Shown: piece by piece, positions 23,401 through 32,487 of the stretch
How positions within the stretch are numbered: the stretch's first letter is position 1
Layout: each line of letters starts with the position of its first letter
Assembly: GCA_030674155.1 (NCBI GenBank)
Contig: CM060320.1
Coordinates: 8,167,793-8,231,792, forward strand
Length of the DNA stretch: 64,000 nt
Direction of reading: 5' to 3'
Source: Stramonita haemastoma
Taxonomy: Eukaryota; Mollusca; Gastropoda; Neogastropoda; Muricidae
Position numbers and translations under genes: made by a program
Notes under the pieces: model-generated
Seen by the model: the letters and a program-made list of their open reading frames with translations, nothing else
Told to the model about the DNA's origin: nothing
Database searches by the model: none

Positions 23401-26400
23401 GCGCCAGGACCTGTGGCGACTGCATAGCCCTCAAAGGCTGAGAAAGCTAGTTTCTTGCAAGGAAACTTGTACAGTGTTCGCAACAAAAAGCAAGCAGGGC
23501 CACAATAATAATGACAATATACAGCAAAAATATATACCCCACAGCAAAGTGCAGGATCCCGTCCACATGCATGCACAAAAACAAACACACATGACAAACA
23601 CCAGCGCACGACGTGTGCGCGCTTACATACACAACCCCCGGCCAAAAAGGAGCGGTTTGGGGCAAAGACGGGACCCAAAAAGCCTTTTTCAGACCCGTCC
23701 TACCCAAACCTTTGTACGGTTACAGACCCCAAGGCACACAGACAATTTGGCACTGTATGCATACATTCTCTCCTACCATTTTCCATGTGTGTGGCGCCGG
23801 ACCTGTAGCGACTCCGCAGCCCTCAAGAGCTGAGAAAGCTAGTTTCTTGCGAGGGATTCTGCTACAGTGTACGCAACAAAACCAAGCAGTGCGCACAATA
23901 ATAATGACAATATAAAGCAATATCATGCACCACAGCAAAGTACAGGGTACTCTCCACATGCGCGCACACAAAGAAACACACTGACAAACACCAGTGCGCG
24001 CGGCTGCGCGCATGCATACACAACCCCCGGCCAAAAAGGTGCGTTTGGGCCAAAGACGGGAGCCGAAGAGCCGTCTTCAGGCCCGTCCTACCCCAACTTT
24101 TGCACGGTTACAGACCCCAAGGCACACAGACAATATGGCACTGTATACATACACCCTCTCCTACCATTTTCCTGTGTGTGGCGCCAGACTTGTGGCTACT
24201 CCGCACCATCACGAGCTGAGCAAGCTAGTTTCTTGCAAGGAAGACTGCTACAGTACGCAAAAAAATCCAAGCAGGGCGCACAATAATAATGACAATATAC
24301 AGCAATATCATGCACCACAGCAAAGTGCAGGGTCCCCGCCACATGCACAGTCACAAACAAACACACTGACAAACACCAGCGCGCGTGCGAGCACGCATAC
24401 ACAACCCCCGCCAAAACGATGCGGTTTTGGGCATAGACCGGACCCAAAGAGCCGTTTTCAGGCCCATCCTACCCAAACTTTTGCACGGTTACAGACCCCA
24501 AGGCAAACAGACAATATGGCACTGTATGCATGCACCCTCTCCTACCATTTTCCATGTGTGTGGCGCCGGACTTGTGGCGACTCCGCAGCCCTCAAGAGCT
24601 GAGAAAGCTAGTTTCGTTCAAGGAAATGTGGTACAGTGTACGCAACATAATCCAAGCAGGGCGCACAATAATAATGACAATATACAGCAATATCATGCAC
24701 CACATCAAAGTGCAAGGTCCCCTCCACATGCGCGCACACAAACAAACACACTGACAAACACCAGCACGCGCGCGCGCGCGCACGAATGCACAATCCCCGG
24801 CCAAAAAGGTGCGGTTCTGCGCAAAGACGGGACCCAAAAGCCGTTTTTAGGTCCGTCCTACCCCAATATTTGCACGGCTACAGACCCCAAGGTACCAAGA
24901 CAATATGGCACTGTATGCATACATCCTCTCCTACCATTTTCTATGTCTGTGGCGCCGAACTTGTGCCGACTCCACAGCCCTCAAGAGTTGAGAAAGTTTT
25001 TAGAAAGGAAATCTAATACAGTGTATGCAAAAAAACCAAACAAGGCGCATAATAATAATGACAATATACAGCAATATTATGCACCACAACAAAGTGCAGG
25101 GTCCCCTCCATATGCATGCAAACAAACAAACAACAAACAAACACCAGCGGCGCGCGCGCGTGCGCACACGCATACACAACCCCCGGCCAAAAAGGTGCCG
25201 TTTGCGCAAAAACGGGACCCAAATAGCAATTTTCAGGCCCGTCCTACCCTAACTTTTGCACGGTTACACACCCGGAGGCACCAAGACAATAATGTTACTG
25301 TATGCATACAACCTCTCCTACCATTTTCCATGTGTGTAGCGCCGGACTTGTGGCGACTCCACAGCCCTCAAGAGCTGAGAAGGTAGTTTCTTGCAAGGAA
25401 CTCTGCTACAGTGTACACAACACAAACCAAACAGGACGCACAATAATAATGACAATATACAGCAATATCATCCACCACAGAAAGGTGCAGGGTCCCCTCC
25501 ACATGCACGCACACAAACAAACACACTGACAAACACCAGCGCTTGTGCGCGTGCGCACACGCATACACAACCCCCGGCCAAAAAGGTGCGGTTTTGGGCA
25601 AAGACGGGACACAAAGAGCCGTTTTAAGGTCCGTCCTTCCCAAACTTTTCCATGGTTACAGACCCCAAGGCACACAGAAAATATGGCACTGTATGCATAC
25701 TAACTCTCGTACCATTTCCCATGTGTGTGGCGCCGGACATGTGGCGACTCCGCAGCCCTCAAGAGCTGAGCAAGCTAGTTTCTTGCAAGGAAATCTGCTA
25801 CAGTGTACGCAACATAAACCAAGCAGGGCGCACAATAATAATGACAATATACAGCAATATCAAGTGCAGGGTCCCCTCCACATGCACGCACACAAACAAA
25901 CACACTGACAAACACAAGCGTGCGCGCGCGTCCGCGCACGCATACACAACCCCCGGTCAAAGAGGTGCGGTTTGGGGCAAGCCGTTTTCAAGCCCGTACT
26001 ACCCCAACTTTTCCACGGCAACACACCCCAAGGCACTAAGACAACATGGCACTGTATGCATACGCCCTCTCCTACAATTTTCCATGTGTGGCGATTCCGA
26101 AGCCCTCAAGTGCTGAGAAAGCTAGTTTCTTCCATGGAAATCGTGTACACTATACGCAACAAAAACCAAGCAGAGCGCATAGTAGTAAAGATAATAATTA
26201 TACAGAAATATCATGCACCACAGCAAAGTGCAGTGTCCCGTACACATGCACGCACACAAACAAACACACTGACAAACACTAGTGCGCGTGCGCGTACGCG
26301 CACGCATACACAATCTCTGGCCATAAAGGTGCGGTTTGGGGCAAAGACGGGACCCAAAGATTCTTTTTCACACCCGTCCTACGCCAACGTTTTTTACGGT

Positions 26401-27555
26401 TAAAGACACAAAGGCACAAAGACAGCACGGAACTGTATGTATACACCCTCTCCTACCATTTTCCATGTCTGTGGCGCCAGATCTGTTGCGACTCCACAGC
26501 CCTCAAGAGCTGAGAAAGCTACTTTCTTGCAAGGAAATCTGGTACAGTGTACGCAACAAAAACAAAGCAGTGTGCACAATAATAATGACAATATTCAGAT
26601 ATATTATGCACCATAGCAAAGTGCAGGGTCCCCTCCACATGCACGCACACAAACAAATACACTGACAAACACCAGCGCGCGCGCACGCACGCGCGCGCAC
26701 GCATACACAACCTCCGGCCAAAAAGGTGCGTTTGGGGGCAAAGACGGGACCCAAAGAGCCGTTTTCAGGCCCGTCCTACCCCATCTTTTGCACGGTTAGA
26801 GAACCCAAGGCACCAAGCCAATATGGCACTGTATGCATACACCCTCTCCTACCATTTTCCATGTGTGTGGCGCCGGACTTGTGGCGACTCCGCAGCCCTC
26901 AAGAGCTGAGAAAGTTAGTTTCTTGCAAAGAAGACTGCTACAGTGTACGCAACAAAAACCAAACAGGGCGCACAATAATAATGACAATATACAGCAATAT
27001 AATGCACCACAACAAAGTGCAGGGTCCCCTCCACATGCACGCTCACAAACAAAAACACACTGACAAACACCAGAGCTTGCGTGCGTGCGAGCACGCATAC
27101 ACAACCCCCGGCCAAAAGGTGCAGTTTATGGCAAAGACTGGACATAAAGAGCCGTTTTCAGACCCGTCCTACCCAACCTTTTCCACGGTTACACAACCCT
27201 ACACTCCAAGACAATATGGCACTGTATGCATACAACCTCTCCTACCATTTTCCATGTGTGTGGCGCCGGACTTGTGGCGACTCCAAAGCCCTCAAGAGCT
27301 GTGAAAGCTAGTTTCTAGCAAGGAAATCTGCTACAGTGTACACAACAAAAACCATGCAGAGCGCACAATAATAATGACAATATACAGCAATATCATGCAC
27401 CAAAGCAAAGTGCAGGGTCCCGTCCACATGCACGCACACAAACAAACACACTTACAAACACCAGCGCGCGCTTGCAGGCGCGCACGCATACACAACCCCC
27501 GGCCAAAAAGGTGCAGTCTGGGGCAAAGACGGACCCAAAGAGCCGTTTTCAGGTT
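20468..27555. repeat. Satellite array, about 390 bp x 18
   Basis: I followed the landmark ACAATATGGCACTGTATGCA through the array. It recurs at 20616, 21007, 21396, 21783, 22175, 22567, 22958, 23349, 23742, 24130, 24511, 24900, 25286, 25678, 26041, 26422, 26819 and 27211. Spacing is mostly 386-393 bp, with one short unit of 363 bp carrying two small deletions (near 25862 and 25980). Each unit holds an alternating (CG)n stretch of variable length, GACAATATACAGCAATATCA and GGGTCCCCTCCACATGC. The array starts at the SINE-A head and ends inside a unit at 27555. Because 390 is divisible by three, open frames cross several units (22301-23833, 510 codons; 21111-22136; 24385-25386). The translation matches nothing I know and single-base indels break it elsewhere, so I do not call a gene. 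Confidence 0.95.
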
Positions 27556-27794
27556 TGGCCACCCTGCACGTTGCCGTGATGCATTGTATTGTATATCATT
27601 ATTATCATATGTACTGCAACGTTTCTTGTGTACACTGTTGCAGCTTTCGATTAGACAAACATGTTATATTCAAGCCAGGCTGTCCTCCTGTCGGCTGCAA
27701 TGTAATTGAAATTCATTTTCCATTCGAGGAGTTTTAGGGGAAAAGTAGTAAGGGAGGGAAAAGTAGGTTAATATCTATTAAGGGTTTCTGGCGG

Positions 27795-27812
27795 TGTGTG
27801 TGTGTGTGTGGT

Positions 27813-27859
<47 letters not shown>

Positions 27860-27985
27860 TGTCTGTGTCTGTGTCTGTGTCTGTGTCTGTGTGTCTGTGT
27901 GTCTGTGTGTGTGTGCGTGTTTGTCTGTGTGTGTGTGCGTGCATGCGCGCACACACGCGGCGCGCGTCGTGTGTGTGTGTGTGTG

Positions 27986-28026
<41 letters not shown>

Positions 28027-28071
28027 GTTGTGTGTTTGTGTGTGTCCGTGCGTGCGTTTCGTGCGTGTGTG

Positions 28072-28157
<86 letters not shown>
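27795..28157. repeat. GT microsatellite, compound
   Basis: More than 300 bp of (GT)n with (GTGTCT)n, GCGTGCATGCGCGC and GT blocks. Open in all three plus frames with Cys/Val proteins only. Confidence 0.95.
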
Positions 28158-28209
28158 TGTTTTCTGCTAACCAACTAAAGAACACCTCCAGTGTTTAAGT
28201 GTTGCTATG

Positions 28210-28315
28210 GCCATCGCTGCTGTTGCTGCTGTTGCTGCTGCTATTTCTCCTGCTGCTGCTGCTCCTGATGATGATATGATGATGATGATGATTGATGATG
28301 ATGATGATGATGATA

Positions 28316-28357
<42 letters not shown>

Positions 28358-28370
28358 AATGATGATGGTG
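28210..28370. repeat. GCT then GAT trinucleotide arrays
   Basis: (GCT)n at 28217-28262 followed by (GAT)n at 28266-28370. The minus strand reads as poly-His or poly-Ser and is not a gene. Confidence 0.9.
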
Positions 28371-28647
28371 CACGTATTTTCCTGATAAAAGTTGTTCTTG
28401 TCACCAAAGAGAATCGGAAATAATAAAACCAATGAATACAGATCATTGTTTTTGTTTATATCGTTCTTCTCCCTGTGACTTAATCTCTTAATATAGTGGT
28501 AGTTACGTGATTTTGTGAATGGCCATGCTATTCTTGTATGGATAATATAAAAATATAATGATGTATGATGATGCTATGTGTTTGTTATCGTTTAGTTCCC
28601 TGTCGCAGTGTGTTGACTGTAGGCAATACTTTCTGTTATGGATGTTT
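28371..28647. other. Unassigned interval
   Basis: AT-rich, with no recognised feature. Confidence 0.45.
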
Positions 28648-28950
28648 AAGGGGGCGGGATAGCTCAGTGGTCAGAGCGCTCGCTTTCCCCCAGCCAAGTT
28701 AAGCAGCGTTGAGCGTGGTTACCAGTTGGACGGGTGACCGTTTGCGCGCCTTGGCTTCAGCACAGTCCTCCAGTTCACCCAGTTGTAAATGGGTACCTGC
28801 CCTCTTTAGGGTCAGGAAGGCAAAGCAGCGAGGAAGAGGAGATGGGCGCCGCCCTCAATATGCTGGCCCCTAGAGAAGCTGAGGTCTCTGACGCTTTTGC
28901 TCCTCTACGACTGCCTAGGTCATGGGACACCTTTACCTTTCTTTACCTTT
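28648..28950 (+). mobile_element. SINE-5S: tRNA head fused to 5S rRNA-like segment
   Basis: The element opens with GGGCGGGATAGCTCAGTGGT, containing the perfect tRNA A box TAGCTCAGTGG at 28660-28670. Instead of a tRNA anticodon arm and B box, 28693-28742 then reads GCCAAGTTAAGCAGCG and GGTTACCAGTTGGACGGGTG plus ACCG. From memory this closely follows the animal 5S rRNA region from about residue 62 to 110, including the TFIIIA-bound intermediate element and C box. The remaining body (28743-28935) ends in CACCTTTACCTTTCTTTACC. A second copy of the body lies at 15222-15349 and a head at 17053-17092, so this is a dispersed family. It is a SINE, not a functional RNA gene. Confidence 0.75.
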
Positions 28951-29137
28951 ATGGATGATGTTTACAGAAAGATGGAAATAACAAACATAATGTCTGTGAT
29001 GTTGGAACACCATTGTTATTATAAGTCAGGATGTGTCTTTGAAGATGTTGATGTACGTAATAAAGATCGGAGTTTGTACTGTCTGTGAGTGTTCTTTGAG
29101 TGAGTATGTGATTATGATTGAGTGATTAAGGAAGGAC

Positions 29138-29440
29138 GGTGGCAGGATGGTTAAGACGTTCGCCTGCCAATATGTAAACGCGAGTTTCTGGGTTCATACC
29201 CAGCTCGCCCTTTCTTCCAAGTTTGACGAAAAAATCGTACAGAATGTCAAAGTCATTCGGATGAGACTATAAACCGAGGTTCCGTGTGCGAACGCACGCA
29301 GAATATCTTGCCACACGTTAAAATCCCGTTCCGCCTTTGGGAAGAGCAGGCCATCGTGTGCCGGCAGGAGGGTTGACAAAATTTATATAAAAAAAACTAG
29401 CATGCACACAGCTGTCGTGTTTAGACACCATCCCTGAGGG
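29138..29440 (+). mobile_element. SINE-C head with SINE-A-like body
   Basis: The head GGTGGCAGGATGGTTAAGAC and GGGTTCATACCC matches 16862-16960. The following body (GATGAGACTATAAACCGAGG, ACGTTAAAATCCCGTTCCGC, CCATCGTGTGCCGGCAGG) is SINE-A-like. It ends in ACACCATCCCTGAGG, a block also seen inverted near 1327-1350. Confidence 0.65.
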
Positions 29441-29562
29441 GGAAAAAAATTATGGGTAGGCGCTGCACTTGTGGCGACGCGCTCTCCCCGGGGAGAGCAG
29501 CCCGATTTTCACACAGAGAAATTTGCTGTGACATAAAGTGGTATAAAATAGAATATAGAATA
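29441..29562 (+). mobile_element. SINE-B 3' third
   Basis: GTGGCGACGCGCTCTCCCC, GGGGAGAGCAGCCCG and ATTTGCTGTGACATAAAGTG match the end of SINE-B. It follows the SINE-C/A element directly, without a SINE-B head. Confidence 0.75.
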
Positions 29563-29621
29563 GTAGTTCCACGAGCAGTCTCTTTTAAATTTTGCACTAT
29601 TTTTTGTCTCAAACACATTTA

Positions 29622-29860
29622 ATCTAATCCAATCTTCTTGTTTATAGTCCCTCGACCACGGAGGCTATAATTATCGGGGCTGTCACCTTGTACAATTTCA
29701 AAGCTGAGAATAAAACTGTGCATCTATACAAACATTAAAAACGGGTATATTATAAAAGCAAATCTACTGTCCTTCCTTGTACAACGCCCAGGCCAACCAA
29801 CCATAAGGGTCAGCCCAGGACCGTCACCTCATTGTGGGTGATAATTTGTAAGACCTACCC
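29622..29860 (-). mobile_element. LINE-B 3' tail, old copy
   Basis: AATCCAATCTTCTTGTTTAT, CGGGGCTGTCACC, AAAACGGGTATA and ACCATAAGGGTCAGCCCAGG match the LINE-B 3' untranslated tails at 41394, 45166 and 47370. It is more diverged than those and carries no coding remainder. Confidence 0.75.
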
Positions 29861-29880
29861 ACCCAACTAATTGGCTAAGT

Positions 29881-29891
29881 GTTGTGTGTGT

Positions 29892-29937
<46 letters not shown>

Positions 29938-29958
29938 GTGTGTGTTGTGTGTGTGTGT
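29881..29958. repeat. GT microsatellite
   Basis: (GT)n of about 75 bp immediately followed by REP-1. Confidence 0.95.
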
Positions 29959-30060
29959 TAATTCAATCAATTCAAGTTGCAATTTTTTTCCAGATGGGTA
30001 CATTTTATAACATCGATTTGCTTTTTTTCCATCAAGCATCTTCTAAAGAAAAGTGTTAGG
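29959..30060 (-). mobile_element. REP-1 copy 2
   Basis: TTTTTTCCAGATGGGTACAT and TTTTTTTCCATCAAGCATCT match REP-1. CAATCAATTCAA at its left is the tandem tail. It abuts a GT array. Confidence 0.6.
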
Positions 30061-30179
30061 TGATTGTGTGTTGTGTGTGTGTTGTGTGTGGTTGTAGTGT
30101 GTAATGTGGTGTGTGATGTGTGTGGGTGATGGTGGTGATTGTTGTGTGTGTGTGCTTCTTATTCATCCTTTATGTGTTT

Positions 30180-30280
30180 ATTTATTCTTTTATTTCGAGG
30201 ATAACAGACTAAACGGTAATTTTTTACATCCAGTCCCCGTGTGTATGCACAGAATGGTCTACTCTTTCAACAAGCCACAG
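30180..30280 (-). mobile_element. SINE-A 3' fragment
   Basis: CTTTTATTTCGAGGATAACA and TTTTTTACATCCAGTCCCCG mark the reversed SINE-A tail. The body breaks off after about 90 bp. Confidence 0.75.
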
Positions 30281-30369
30281 ATAAGAATCAGAATCTAGTG
30301 GAACAAGGGAGACAATTCATGACAGGCAGTATTTATTCATTACAGGTCAGCCTCCCTTTAACTACATTT

Positions 30370-30372
30370 TAA

Positions 30373-30441
<69 letters not shown>

Positions 30442-30540
30442 GCCTTTCTCATATACACACGTGCACACACGCACGCACGCACGCACACACACACGTGCGC
30501 GCGCGTGCACACACACACACACGCCCCGCGCGCGCGCGTT
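30370..30540. repeat. CT, CA and CG arrays
   Basis: (CT)n at 30374-30440, (CA)n/(CACG)n at 30453-30520 and a short (CG)n near 30526-30538. Confidence 0.95.
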
Positions 30541-30654
30541 GTTGCTTGGTTTTTTTTCTTTTGTTGTGTTTTTCTTCTTCTTGATGTTCATTTTTGTTTA
30601 CTGTTGTTCTTTCGTGCGTTTGATTACTGTTGTTGTATTTATTTTTATTTTATT

Positions 30655-30988
30655 TTACTCTTTTATATCGATAACAATGGAATAAGCACTCATGTGCTTT
30701 GTTACATCCAGTCCCCGTGTGTATGCAATTTTTTTGTTAATCGTGTCATCTGTTCCCACCGGCACACGATGGCCTATCTTACGAAAAGCGGAACAGGATT
30801 TAACGTGTGCGCAAGATGCTCGTGTGCTTTTGCACACGGGGCTTCGGTTTATAGTCTCATTCGAAGGGCTTTTGGGGTGAATCGAGTCAACTCTGATGTT
30901 AACTCCAGGGGGAAAATCCCCTCAACCGGGAATCGAACCCGGGTCGTCAAATTGCGAGCGCAATGTTCTGACCACTAGGCTATACCCT
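30655..30988 (-). mobile_element. SINE-A, near full length
   Basis: One of the best preserved copies. The minus-strand head has TAGCCTAGTGGTCAGAACAT and the B box GGTTCGATTCCC. The body carries CCATCGTGTGCCGGTGGGAA and the 3' end is CGATATAAAAG. It is followed by CG/GT arrays at its 5' side. Confidence 0.9.
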
Positions 30989-31003
30989 CCCCCCCTCCCT
31001 CCC

Positions 31004-31076
31004 CCGCGCGCGCGCGCGCGCGGTGTGTATGTGTGCGTGTGTGTGTGTGCGTGTGTGTCTGTGTGTGTGTGTGTGT
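31004..31076. repeat. CG then GT microsatellite
   Basis: (CG)n of about 18 bp running into (GT)n, an alternating purine-pyrimidine tract. Confidence 0.95.
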
Positions 31077-31214
31077 TTACCTTCTTTGGAGTGTGGATTT
31101 TAAACGATTAGCCTATTTTTTTGTTTATTTCATTTATACGATTTATTTTGTTCAGGTTTTTATTCACAGGTATGCATAATATCATTCTTTTCCTTAAATG
31201 AATTGTTAGATAAA

Positions 31215-31278
31215 AAAAAAAAAAAAGCAATTGCACTGCTTATTCAATGTACCATCTGAAATTTAAAGTTTGACTTTC
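31215..31278 (+). mobile_element. REP-1 copy 3, opposite orientation
   Basis: GCAATTGCACTGCTTATTCA, ATGTACCATCTGAAATTTAA and AGTTTGACTTTC are the reverse complement of the REP-1 core. It abuts a CA array at 31280-31386. Confidence 0.65.
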
Positions 31279-31279
31279 A

Positions 31280-31336
31280 TGCACACACACATGCACACAC
31301 ACACACGCACGCATGCATGAACACACGCACGCGCGC

Positions 31337-31386
<50 letters not shown>
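31280..31386. repeat. CA microsatellite
   Basis: (CA)n with CGCACG interruptions, adjoining REP-1. Confidence 0.95.
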
Positions 31387-31389
<3 letters not shown>

Positions 31390-31683
31390 CTGCTGAGAAC
31401 TGGCACAATTTTGTACTGACAATTTTCGTCTTGCCTTATTGTACTGTCCTTTTCAAATAGCTAATGAATGATATTGCTGCGGTTGTTGGTAGTTGTGCAA
31501 TTACTGTACTATTAGTACTATTTCATTTTGTTGTTGTTGTTATTCTGTTTGGTTAGAAAGTCTGGCTGGATGTGAGCTTTTTGGGTTTTATTATTAAGTG
31601 AATTTATTGTTTGTTTGATTGTTTGTACGACAGTGTTTTTCATTTTTCTGTATGTAATTTGTTTCCCCCCTTCCTCCTTGATT
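31387..31683. other. Unassigned interval
   Basis: T-rich, with no recognised feature. Confidence 0.4.
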
Positions 31684-31684
31684 G

Positions 31685-31708
31685 CCCCCCCCCCCCCCCC
31701 CCCCCCCC
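31685..31708. repeat. Poly(C) run
   Basis: About 24 cytosines in a row. Confidence 0.95.
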
Positions 31709-31779
31709 AACCCCACCCCGATCCGCCTTCCTTGTCATTTCCTTCAGTTTCATTGTTATTGCTCTGTTGTTGCACAGTG

Positions 31780-32050
31780 TAGAGTAGAGTGGAGTGGAGT
31801 GGAGTGGAGTGGAGTGGAGTGGAGTGGAGTGGAGTGGAGTGGAGTGGAGTGGAGTGGAGTGAGTGGAGTGGAGTGGAGTGGAGTGGAGTGGTGAGTGGAG
31901 TGGAGTGGAGTAGAGTAGAGTAGAGTAGAGTAGAGTAGAGTAGAGTAGAGTAAGTAGAGTAGAGTAGAGTAGAGTAGAGTGAAATATAGCAAAGCATAGC
32001 ATAGCAAAGCAAAGCATAGCATAGCAGAGCAGAGCAGAGCAAAGCATAGT
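31780..32050. repeat. Pentanucleotide array in blocks
   Basis: (GGAGT)n fills 31788-31912, (AGAGT)n 31912-31980, then mixed (ATAGC)/(AAAGC) and (AGAGC) units to about 32050. The block changes are single-base steps. Open frames here (Leu/Tyr/Ser repeats on the minus strand) are artefacts. Confidence 0.95.
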
Positions 32051-32107
32051 ATAGTCTCGTATTGTATTGTTTTGTGTCTTATCAAAATTGTATCGCATTG
32101 TATAGTA

Positions 32108-32292
32108 TTGTATACCACTTAAAAGTCACGGTGGATTTCGCGGGCTGCTCTCCCTAGGAAGAGAGCGTGGCCACAAGAGAAGTGCCACCCATTTCTTTTC
32201 TTTCTTTTCCTGTCTCATCTGTATTGATTTCTTTAATCAAGAGTGGCTTTTTTCTACAGAATTTTCCAGGGACGACTCTTTTCGTTGTTTTA
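32108..32292 (-). mobile_element. SINE-B 3' part
   Basis: Contains TACCACTT, GGGCTGCTCTCCCTAGGAAG and AGAGTGGCTTTTTTCTACAG, followed by TTTTCCAGGGACGACTCTTTT. Truncated at the head side, like the copy at 8757. Confidence 0.75.
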
Positions 32293-32329
32293 CACATACA
32301 CAGACTGAGACAGACAGAGAGATAGAAAA

Positions 32330-32413
32330 TCACACACACACACGCGCGCGCACACACCCCATATACACACACGCACGCACGGCGCGCGCACATACACACA
32401 ACACACACACAAA

Positions 32414-32459
<46 letters not shown>

Positions 32460-32487
32460 CACACACACACACACACACACACACACC
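32330..32487. repeat. CA microsatellite
   Basis: (CA)n with CG blocks and AACAC interruptions. Confidence 0.95.

Noticed and set aside
22301..23833. A 510-codon open frame across the satellite
   Set aside because: It is a consequence of a unit length near 390 bp. Other units break the frame with small indels, and the translation matches nothing known to me.
20468..27555. CRISPR-like regularly spaced repeats
   Set aside because: The whole 390 bp unit is repeated, with no unique spacers, no short palindromic repeat and no cas genes. The context is eukaryotic.
28167..28373. Poly-histidine protein on the minus strand
   Set aside because: It is the translation of the (GAT)n array.
28648..28745. 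A functional tRNA or 5S rRNA gene
   Set aside because: The tRNA part lacks anticodon arm, T arm and B box. The 5S-like part is only about 50 bp. The following body is shared with another dispersed copy, so it is a SINE.
31518..32118. Leu/Tyr/Ser repeat ORFs
   Set aside because: They are translations of the pentanucleotide array in all three frames.
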